Positions 1 to 6,226 of a stretch of 6,963 bases of DNA are shown here, in pieces. Source of the stretch: Ferrimicrobium sp. (lineage in GTDB: Bacteria; Actinomycetota; Acidimicrobiia; Acidimicrobiales; Acidimicrobiaceae); NCBI GenBank assembly GCA_027365375.1, contig DAHXNM010000203.1, positions 1 through 6,963 on the forward strand, written 5' to 3'. The notes under the pieces are model-generated. The model searched no databases and was not told where the DNA came from. It saw only the letters and a list, made by a program, of their open reading frames with translations. The translations under genes and the position numbers were made by a program. The stretch's first letter is position 1; every line of letters starts with the position of its first letter.

Positions 1-351
1 AGCTCCGGTTTTGCGGTCCGAAATTTTGCTGACTTCGCCGGAGTGCTCGCTGAAGTATCTAGAGTGTTGAGGCCGGGTGGTGTGGTTGGAATTTTGGAGG
101 TAGCAACACCGAAGAGCAGAGTGGTGCGTGAGCTTCATGGATTGTACTTTGGATCGCTCGTTCCTTTGATCGGTGGCCTTATCTCATCCGATAAGAACGC
201 CTATCGATATCTCCCACAGTCGGTTACGTATTTGCCATCTGATGAGCGCTTTGTTGAGCTCTTTGAGAAGAGTGGATTTATGGACTTGAAGCGTATCGTT
301 GTCGGCCTTGGTGCGGCTCAGCTTCTGATTGCAAAACGGAGAGGCGTGTGA
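1..351 (+). CDS. menG: Demethylmenaquinone methyltransferase MenG/UbiE, C-terminal part (5' end outside window)
   Basis: This is the C-terminal half of a UbiE/MenG-type SAM-dependent methyltransferase, which methylates the ring of demethylmenaquinone in the last step of menaquinone synthesis at the inner face of the membrane. The reading frame is open from base 1 and gives 116 residues before the TGA at 349-351. The visible part starts in the family motif GFAVRNFAD (usually GFxxRNxxD), followed by the helix and strand VSRVLRPGGVVGILE, then YFGSLVPLIGGLISSDKNAY and YRYLPQSV, which match the conserved YLPxSV region near the C-terminus. The GTG at 43 is internal to these motifs and is not the real start; about half of the usual 230 residues lie upstream of the window. 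The stop overlaps the GTG start of the menF-like gene by 4 bases, and the functional pairing with menF supports a menaquinone rather than ubiquinone role. The substrate assignment is by family and context. Confidence 0.9.
   Translation, partial: SSGFAVRNFADFAGVLAEVSRVLRPGGVVGILEVATPKSRVVRELHGLYFGSLVPLIGGLISSDKNAYRYLPQSVTYLPSDERFVELFEKSGFMDLKRIVVGLGAAQLLIAKRRGV
338..341 (+). promoter_or_regulatory. Ribosome binding site of menF, inside the end of menG
   Basis: GGAG lies 6 bases before the GTG at 348, within a purine run GGAGAGG (338-344) that also encodes the last residues of MenG. It favours GTG 348 over the in-frame ATG at 372, which has no comparable site upstream. Confidence 0.6.
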
Positions 352-1499
352 GGTTTCTTGCCGGTTTGTCAATGGTCGGATCGTTTGGAGCGGGTCTTCT
401 CTTTGGATTCATCACGAGTCTTGAGACCCATCACATCCCCTTTCAGCTCGTAGAGGCTGCAGGCAGTCTCTACCTGGGTGTCGGGCAGCCGGTCACGTCT
501 TTAGCTGACTCCGACACAAGCGAGCCCGGGCCGTCTTTTTTATCTAGTGGTTTTCTTGTCGCCGAGACATTTGAGGTTCGAAGCTACCCCGTCGTTCTGG
601 TAGCGGGTAGGGATCGCCTCGAGGTTGATGTCTATGAGGCGCACCCACGTGCTGCATCTGAACTCGGTATTTTTGGGCTCGCCGCCGATGTGCGCATAGT
701 TGCCGGTGGTGCCCTACTCCAAGGGGATCGCATCCATGACGTTGGCGCTACGTCGCGCCGAATTCAAATTGCGAAGCTCGCTATCGAGCAGGGACAGCTG
801 ACCAAGCTTGTTGTCACTGGGCACGCAACGCAGGGGGTGAGCGACAGATTCTCTATTGGTGGTGCCCTTTCTCGATTAAAGAAAGCTCATCCTGGGAGTC
901 ATCTCTACTACGTTGATGGCTTCTTTGGCGCCTCTCCGGAGTTGGTGGCTGCGAAGTCAGGCAACTTGCTCACGCTCCGCCCGCTTGCCGGAACTGCCTT
1001 GAGGGGCGGTCAAGTGTCGCTGTTGAACTCCTCAAAAGACCTATTCGAGCATCGGCTTATGGTGGAGCAGCTGTGCGACGATCTGGGGGGCTTTGTCAAA
1101 GAGCTAGACAGGCCCGCGCGGCCCGTGCTTTTTGACGCTGGTCGTCTGATTCATCTGGCTACGCCTATGCGAGGACAGCTTCTCCCTGGAGTCACGCTCG
1201 CAGACGTGGTGCTAGCTATCGCCCCAACAGCCGCCGTTTCAGGTGTCCCACGGATCAGTGCCATCGAGATCTTGCGTGAACTGGAGCTCTTCCGCGGTAA
1301 GTACGCCGGGATCGTTGGTATCACAGACTCATTTGGAGATGGTGAGGTCTATCTCTCGATTCGAGGGGCGACCATCGTAGATGGTCATTTGGATCTGGTT
1401 GCTGGAGCTGGGATTGTTGCAGACTCACAGGTTGATGCGGAGGTAGCTGAGATCGAGGCGAAGATCGATGTGGTCACGCACGCGCTGAGCGCCCGTTAA
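348..1499 (+). CDS. menF: Isochorismate synthase (MenF/EntC type chorismate-binding enzyme), divergent
   Basis: The product (383 aa) belongs to the chorismate-utilising family (MenF, EntC, TrpE, PabB). It probably converts chorismate to isochorismate, the first committed step of menaquinone synthesis, in a Mg-dependent reaction. Residues from about 140 on carry the family core: K153 (expected general base), GASPE with E198 (expected general acid), RPLAGT at 211-216, KDLFEH with E234 (Mg ligand), LIHLATP with H269, SGVP at 298-301, YAGIVG, GDGE at 330-333, AGAGIV, and E365/E368 near the C-terminus. Length is close to EntC (391 aa). Several normally conserved positions differ: the Arg of KVVLAR is G158, LHPTPA reads IAPTAA (A292, A295), and the Thr after E368 is I369. 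The first 130 residues are poorly conserved, and residues 3-22 form an uncharged hydrophobic stretch. The GTG start overlaps the menG stop. Isochorismate synthase is preferred over anthranilate or aminodeoxychorismate synthase because of the menG neighbour and the SPELVAAKSG/AGT pattern. The exact reaction is inferred. Confidence 0.85.
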   Translation: MRFLAGLSMVGSFGAGLLFGFITSLETHHIPFQLVEAAGSLYLGVGQPVTSLADSDTSEPGPSFLSSGFLVAETFEVRSYPVVLVAGRDRLEVDVYEAHPRAASELGIFGLAADVRIVAGGALLQGDRIHDVGATSRRIQIAKLAIEQGQLTKLVVTGHATQGVSDRFSIGGALSRLKKAHPGSHLYYVDGFFGASPELVAAKSGNLLTLRPLAGTALRGGQVSLLNSSKDLFEHRLMVEQLCDDLGGFVKELDRPARPVLFDAGRLIHLATPMRGQLLPGVTLADVVLAIAPTAAVSGVPRISAIEILRELELFRGKYAGIVGITDSFGDGEVYLSIRGATIVDGHLDLVAGAGIVADSQVDAEVAEIEAKIDVVTHALSAR

Positions 1500-1504
1500 G
1501 GTGG
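1498..1504 (+). promoter_or_regulatory. Ribosome binding site of uvrA, overlapping the menF stop codon
   Basis: AAGGTGG begins inside the TAA stop of menF and lies 6 bases before the ATG at 1511. It is a good Shine-Dalgarno match at normal spacing and supports that start. Terminating menF ribosomes would reach the site directly, so translational coupling is possible. Confidence 0.6.
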
Positions 1505-1510
1505 ATAGGT

Positions 1511-4351
1511 ATGCCTGATATTCTCAGAGTGCAGGGTGCCAGAGAGCACAACCTCAAGGATATCTCGGTAGATATTCCGAGGGATAGGCTCATCGTGTTC
1601 ACCGGCCTCTCCGGCTCTGGAAAGAGTTCGTTAGCTTTTGACACCATTTTTGCCGAGGGCCAGCGACGCTACGTAGAGTCACTCTCGTCCTACGCACGTC
1701 AGTTTCTTGGATTGATGGAGAAGCCTGATGTCGACTTTATCGAGGGCCTCTCTCCAGCCATCTCGATCGACCAGAAGACTGCCTCTCATAACCCACGCTC
1801 CACTGTCGCGACCGTAACTGAGATATACGATTACCTTAGGTTGCTCTTTGCTCGGATAGGGCACCCTCACTGTCCACAATGTGGTCGCGAGGTATCTCAG
1901 CAGACCCCACAGGAGATCGTTGATCTCATCTCTTCGACTTTTGATGATCGTCGGGTTATGATCGCCGCTCCCTTGGTACAGGAGCGCAAGGGCGAGTACC
2001 AGGCGTTACTCGATGACCTAACCAAGCAGGGGTTCGCTCGCGTGATGATCGACGATGAGCTCGTTGAGCTCAGTGATCGCAAGCAAGTTACCCTTGAGCG
2101 CTACGAAGCTCACTCCATCTCGGTGATAGTCGATCGTCTGCGAGTGAGCCCTACGGATGCTCGACGCTTGATCGAATCGACGGAGACGGCGCTCGCGGTG
2201 GCCAACGGTCGCGTGGACCTGCTTGAGGTCGATGATGATCGTCAAGTCGTACGCACAGAGCGATACTCTGAGGAACTTGCCTGTGTAGTTTGTGGGATCT
2301 CGCTTGGCAAACTCGAGCCGAGGAACTTCTCTTTTAACTCTCCGTTTGGCGCCTGTCCGGTCTGTTCTGGTCTGGGTATGCGTTTTGAGGTCGATGAAGA
2401 GCTAGTGATGCCTGATCCATCGCGATCGTTGCTCCAAGGGGCAGTAACCCCGTTTACTGCACTTCGTGCCGACTACCTAGAACATATGCTTGAGCGAGTC
2501 GCCAAAGAGTACAAGATTCCGCTAACCAAGCCGGTGGGTTCTCTCAGCGAGGAGCAGCGCAAAGTAATCCTATATGGGGTCGATGACAAGGTCCTCCATG
2601 AGTACGTTGATCGTCGTGGTCGTGAGCGCTCCTACAGTTTCACCTACGAAGGTGTCGTCAACTTTTTGAAGCGCCGCCATGGTGAGGTGGAGACCGAGAC
2701 CACACGGGCGATTATTGAGTCTTTCATGCGCCAGGTGCCGTGTGAAGGGTGTCAGGGCACCAGACTCAAGGCGGAGGCGCGTGCAGTGACCGTCGATGAC
2801 ATCTCTATAGATCGCCTAGTTGCGCTGCCGATAGGTGAGGCACTCGATCGACTCGAGCACTTCAGCCTCGACGCGCGTGAGCGCCAAATCGCAGTCCAGA
2901 TTCTCAAGGAGATCTCTGCTCGATTAAGATTTCTGGTCGATGTAGGACTCGACTATCTCACGCTTTCACGTAGCGCAGCGACGTTGTCAGGTGGCGAAGC
3001 ACAGCGAATCCGCTTGGCCTCGCAGATTGGATCCGGGCTCGCTGGCGTTCTCTACGTACTCGATGAGCCATCCATCGGGCTCCACCAACGTGATAATCAT
3101 CGACTTATCGATACGCTTGTAAAGCTGCGCGATCAGGGGAACACAGTCATAGTTGTCGAGCATGACGAGGATACGATCCGCGCTGCCGACCACGTTATCG
3201 ACTTTGGGCCGGGGGCCGGCGAACACGGTGGACAGGTTGTCTTCGAGGGCAAGGTCAAAGATCTGCTGCGCTCTAAGTCATCGCTGACCGGTGCCTATCT
3301 GTCTGGAAGGCGAAGTGTAGCTGTCCCCGAGGTGCGCCGTATCCCTGAGCGTGGGTCTATCACCGTTCACGGTGCTCGTGAAAATAATCTCAAGGATATC
3401 GACGTAGCCTTCCCTCTTGGCGTCTTCACCTGCGTTACCGGAGTAGCGGGCTCTGGTAAGTCGTCACTTGTTAACGAGATCCTCTTCAAGGCCTCAAGGG
3501 CTGAGGTCAATCGTTCACGCGATATACCCGGTAGGCATAAGGGGATTACCGGGCTCGAGTTGATCGACAAGGTAATCGACATCGATCAGTCGCCTATTGG
3601 GCGTACTCCAAGGTCTAACCCGGCCACCTACACGGGGATGTTCGATCACATTCGAAAGCTGTTTGCGGAGATGCCTGAGGCTCGGGCTCGTGGGTACAAG
3701 CCTGGCCGTTTCTCCTTTAACGTCAAGGGTGGTCGCTGTGAAGCGTGCAGCGGAGAGGGCACCAACCGGATTGAGATGAACTTTCTGCCTGACGTCTTTG
3801 TGACCTGCGAAGCCTGCAATGGTGCTCGTTTTAACCGCGAGACGCTAGAGATTAGTTACCGTGATCATTCGATAGCCGATGTTCTTGCCATGTCGATTGA
3901 GGATGCTCGCCAGTTTTTTGCCAGACAGCCGCCGATCGTGCGACACCTGGTGACGCTCGACGAGGTCGGCCTTGGCTACGTCCGACTCGGACAACCTGCT
4001 ACAACCCTGTCTGGAGGAGAGGCGCAACGAGTAAAGCTCGCCAGTGAGTTGGCTAGGAGATCGACCGGCAAAACTCTCTACATACTCGACGAACCCACTA
4101 CTGGTCTGCATTTCGAAGATGTTCGCAAACTGCTAGTGGTTCTACATACCCTTGTCGATCAAGGCAACACCGTTGTCGTTATTGAGCACAATCTTGATGT
4201 TATTAAGACAGCGGACTATCTCATCGACCTCGGTCCTGATGGAGGTGAACGCGGCGGGCAGATCCTAGCTACTGGTACCCCCGAAGAGGTGGCATCCGCC
4301 TCGGTCAGCTACACCGGACAGTTCCTAGCGCCTCTGCTGCATCGTGATTGA
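1511..4351 (+). CDS. uvrA: UvrA, excinuclease ABC damage-recognition ATPase
   Basis: UvrA (946 aa; E. coli 940) is the dimeric ABC-type ATPase that scans DNA for bulky lesions and hands them to UvrB in nucleotide excision repair. Both nucleotide-binding domains are complete. The first has Walker A GLSGSGKS at 32-39, signature LSGGEAQRIRLA at 492-503 and Walker B LYVLDEP at 514-520. The second has Walker A GVAGSGKS at 644-651, signature LSGGEAQRVKLA at 833-844 and Walker B LYILDEPTTGLH at 856-867. Cysteine pairs for zinc modules are visible at C121/C124, C258/C261 with C282/C285, C411/C414, and C743/C746 with C766/C769, the last flanking the conserved EMNFLPDV. The UvrB-binding and insertion domains occupy roughly 130-245 and 287-400. 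No frameshift or missing key residue is seen. The ATG follows a good ribosome binding site, and the N-terminus ILRVQGAREHNLKDI starts as usual for the family. The gene overlaps uvrC by 8 bases; uvrB, its direct partner, is absent here. No LexA-type operator was recognised at the 5' end. Confidence 0.98.
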   Translation: MPDILRVQGAREHNLKDISVDIPRDRLIVFTGLSGSGKSSLAFDTIFAEGQRRYVESLSSYARQFLGLMEKPDVDFIEGLSPAISIDQKTASHNPRSTVATVTEIYDYLRLLFARIGHPHCPQCGREVSQQTPQEIVDLISSTFDDRRVMIAAPLVQERKGEYQALLDDLTKQGFARVMIDDELVELSDRKQVTLERYEAHSISVIVDRLRVSPTDARRLIESTETALAVANGRVDLLEVDDDRQVVRTERYSEELACVVCGISLGKLEPRNFSFNSPFGACPVCSGLGMRFEVDEELVMPDPSRSLLQGAVTPFTALRADYLEHMLERVAKEYKIPLTKPVGSLSEEQRKVILYGVDDKVLHEYVDRRGRERSYSFTYEGVVNFLKRRHGEVETETTRAIIESFMRQVPCEGCQGTRLKAEARAVTVDDISIDRLVALPIGEALDRLEHFSLDARERQIAVQILKEISARLRFLVDVGLDYLTLSRSAATLSGGEAQRIRLASQIGSGLAGVLYVLDEPSIGLHQRDNHRLIDTLVKLRDQGNTVIVVEHDEDTIRAADHVIDFGPGAGEHGGQVVFEGKVKDLLRSKSSLTGAYLSGRRSVAVPEVRRIPERGSITVHGARENNLKDIDVAFPLGVFTCVTGVAGSGKSSLVNEILFKASRAEVNRSRDIPGRHKGITGLELIDKVIDIDQSPIGRTPRSNPATYTGMFDHIRKLFAEMPEARARGYKPGRFSFNVKGGRCEACSGEGTNRIEMNFLPDVFVTCEACNGARFNRETLEISYRDHSIADVLAMSIEDARQFFARQPPIVRHLVTLDEVGLGYVRLGQPATTLSGGEAQRVKLASELARRSTGKTLYILDEPTTGLHFEDVRKLLVVLHTLVDQGNTVVVIEHNLDVIKTADYLIDLGPDGGERGGQILATGTPEEVASASVSYTGQFLAPLLHRD

Positions 4352-6224
4352 GCGGCCAAACAAAGCCTCGATTCCAGACCAACCAGGTTCGTATCAATTT
4401 CGCGATGCTGAAGGGAGGGTGGTCTATGTTGGCAAGGCGAAGTCACTACGAAACCGATTGTCGAGCTACTTCGTCTCTCCAGAGACGCTGCCCGGGAAGA
4501 CGCGAGCGATGCTGGCGGTGGCTGAGTCTGTAACCTGGATCACGGTTGCGAGCGATGCAGAGGCATTCATGCTTGAGTACTCGCTGATTAAGGAGCACCA
4601 TCCTCGCTACAACATCAGGTTGCGTGACGACAAGAGCTATCCTATGATCGCTGTTACCACCAACGAGGAGTGGCCACGCGCTATGTTGGTGCGAGGAGCA
4701 CGTCGCTCCAAGGTTCGTTATTTTGGCCCATATGTGAGTTCTGGTGCGGCACGAGAGACTCTTGATCTGCTGCTACGGGCGTTACCGTTGCGAAGCTGTT
4801 CGCCAGCCAAACTCTCCAGGCACACCCGTGATGGTCGGCCGTGCCTGTACTACCATATCGGCAGATGCGTGGGGCCGTGCATCGGTGCCGTTACTCGTGC
4901 GGAGTATCGAGATATGGTTGAACGCGTATCACAGTTTCTCGGTGGGCAAGGGTCCGAGCTCGCCAGCGGGATCGAAGCTAAGATGCGCCAGGCTGCTCGG
5001 GACCTCGAGTTTGAACAGGCCGCGAGGTATAGGGATCAGCTAGAGGCGATCACAAGCGTTCTCGAGCGCCAAGAGATGGTCATCAGTAGCGATGCAGACA
5101 TGGACGTATTTGGCTTTAGTGCAGACGAGCTAGAGGTGAGTCTGCAGGCGCTGCGAGTGCGCTCTGGTCGCGTCGTCGGCACCAATGGCATCGTCGTCGA
5201 TCTGGTTGAGGACTTCACTCAGGAGGAGATGCTGACACGGGTCTTGGAGCTCTACTATGCAGAGAAGGCCTTCGACTATCCGACGAGGGTAGTCCTTCCT
5301 GCTCCAATAGCTGATCAGGAGCGTCTAGAACATCTGCTCACTGAGCTATCTGGCAGGAGGGTGCGGTGTGGCGTTGGGCAGCGGGGAAGACCTCGTGCCC
5401 TGGTGGCGACGGCGACGGAGAATGCACGCCAGGAGTTTCGCCGACATCGGACTCGACGTGCAAGCGACCACAACGCTCGAGCCGAGGCGCTTGTTGATCT
5501 GGCGCGACGCCTGAACCTTCGCGAGTCTCCTCTGCGAATTGAGTGTTATGACATGAGTCACCTTCAGGGCACCAACTATGTCGGGTCGATGGTTGTCATG
5601 GAGGATGGCTTGATGAAGCATCGAGACTATCGCCATTTTGGGGTATCGATCCCGAAGAACGACGATTTTGCCGCCATGGAGGAGGTATTACGCCGGCGGC
5701 TGGGTCGATTGCTCGCCGAGCAGCAAGGCGATCTCGATCGGAGCAGGAGGTTCGCCTACCGCCCCAACCTCATCCTGCTTGACGGTGGTGCTGGGCAACT
5801 CTCGGTCGGTATTCGCGTCTTGGAGGAGCTCGGGCTGAGTTCGTCGATCGAACTTGCCTCGCTCGCGAAGAGTTTCGAGGAGGTCTATCGTCCCCAACTC
5901 GGTGAGCCGCTGCGCTTACCTCGAGGGAGCCATGCACTCTACTTGCTACAGACGCTCCGGGATGAGTCGCATCGTTTCGCAATCAGCTACCACAGGCGGC
6001 GGCGGACCATCACCGCGGAGCAGTCGGTGCTCGACCAGATTCCGGGCTTAGGCCCGAAACGGCGTTCGAAACTCCTGGCACATTATGGCTCTGTATTTGA
6101 GATTGCCCAAGCCTCTCAAGCCGAACTTGTCGCTACTAAAATCGTACCCGAGGCGGTGGCCACGCAACTCCTAGAGCAACTGACTAAAGTCTACGGTACG
6201 ACGAGTAGCTCAAGCGAGGAGTAA
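4344..6224 (+). CDS. uvrC: UvrC, excinuclease ABC dual-incision nuclease subunit
   Basis: UvrC (626 aa; family about 590-650) makes both cuts around a lesion once UvrB is loaded. The N-terminal GIY-YIG domain (about 12-92), for the 3' cut, has GSY at 15-17, YVG at 28-30, K31, R38 and E78. Four cysteines, C152, C167, C175 and C179 (CxGPC-like segment), match those that bind an Fe-S cluster in characterised UvrC. A UVR motif for UvrB contact spans about 206-241. The RNase H-like nuclease for the 5' cut shows IECYDMSHLQGT with D403, LILLDGGAGQL with D480, and RDESHRFA with H543. Helix-hairpin-helix DNA-binding motifs follow at about 562-615 (IPGLGPKRRSKLL). The tail is Ser/Glu rich. The GTG at 4344 is the only plausible start: it places the GIY motif at the usual distance, and the next in-frame Met is at residue 55. 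No Shine-Dalgarno sequence precedes it, and it overlaps the end of uvrA by 8 bases, so translation probably depends on ribosomes finishing uvrA. Confidence 0.97.
   Translation: MIERPNKASIPDQPGSYQFRDAEGRVVYVGKAKSLRNRLSSYFVSPETLPGKTRAMLAVAESVTWITVASDAEAFMLEYSLIKEHHPRYNIRLRDDKSYPMIAVTTNEEWPRAMLVRGARRSKVRYFGPYVSSGAARETLDLLLRALPLRSCSPAKLSRHTRDGRPCLYYHIGRCVGPCIGAVTRAEYRDMVERVSQFLGGQGSELASGIEAKMRQAARDLEFEQAARYRDQLEAITSVLERQEMVISSDADMDVFGFSADELEVSLQALRVRSGRVVGTNGIVVDLVEDFTQEEMLTRVLELYYAEKAFDYPTRVVLPAPIADQERLEHLLTELSGRRVRCGVGQRGRPRALVATATENARQEFRRHRTRRASDHNARAEALVDLARRLNLRESPLRIECYDMSHLQGTNYVGSMVVMEDGLMKHRDYRHFGVSIPKNDDFAAMEEVLRRRLGRLLAEQQGDLDRSRRFAYRPNLILLDGGAGQLSVGIRVLEELGLSSSIELASLAKSFEEVYRPQLGEPLRLPRGSHALYLLQTLRDESHRFAISYHRRRRTITAEQSVLDQIPGLGPKRRSKLLAHYGSVFEIAQASQAELVATKIVPEAVATQLLEQLTKVYGTTSSSSEE
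6216..6221 (+). promoter_or_regulatory. Ribosome binding site of the downstream methyltransferase, inside the last codons of uvrC
   Basis: GAGGAG encodes the final two glutamates of UvrC and lies 5 bases before the GTG at 6227. This strong Shine-Dalgarno match fixes the start of the next gene and suggests it is translated efficiently from the shared transcript. Confidence 0.7.
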
Positions 6225-6226
6225 AC

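Noticed and set aside
43..351. A separate small protein starting at GTG 43.
   Set aside because: The frame is open to base 1, and the 14 residues before it match the conserved GFxxRNxxD motif of MenG, so the GTG is internal to a gene that enters from outside the window.
1370..1386. Perfect inverted repeat GACCATC-GTA-GATGGTC near the 3' end of menF, a possible terminator or operator for uvrA.
   Set aside because: It is only a 7-bp stem with a 3-base loop, has no following T-run, lies inside conserved menF coding sequence and is about 125 bases from uvrA. It may be chance; a conserved stem in relatives would revive it.
1741..3130. Frequent GATC/CGATCG strings within uvrA, reminiscent of HIP1-like or methylation-site enrichment.
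   Set aside because: They are explained by common Asp-Arg, Ile-Asp and Leu-Asp codon pairs (GAT CG, ATC GA), and the full HIP1 octamer was not seen. A genome-wide count against a codon-shuffled background would settle it.
3845..4111. Reverse-strand open frame of 88 codons opposite the end of uvrA.
   Set aside because: It lies fully antisense to the conserved second ATPase domain of UvrA, shows no recognisable domain and resembles the other antisense frames that arise from the codon usage here.
4744..5043. Forward open frame of 99 codons in another frame within uvrC.
   Set aside because: The uvrC frame here encodes the conserved cysteine cluster and UVR motif; the alternative product has no recognisable motif.
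5346..5636. Reverse-strand open frame of 96 codons opposite uvrC.
   Set aside because: It is antisense to the RNase H-like domain of UvrC, with no family resemblance and no good ribosome binding site noticed.
6043..6056. Short GC-rich hairpin CGGGC-TTAG-GCCCG in uvrC.
   Set aside because: The 5-bp stem encodes the GLGPK turn of the helix-hairpin-helix motif, so protein constraint explains it, and no T-run follows.
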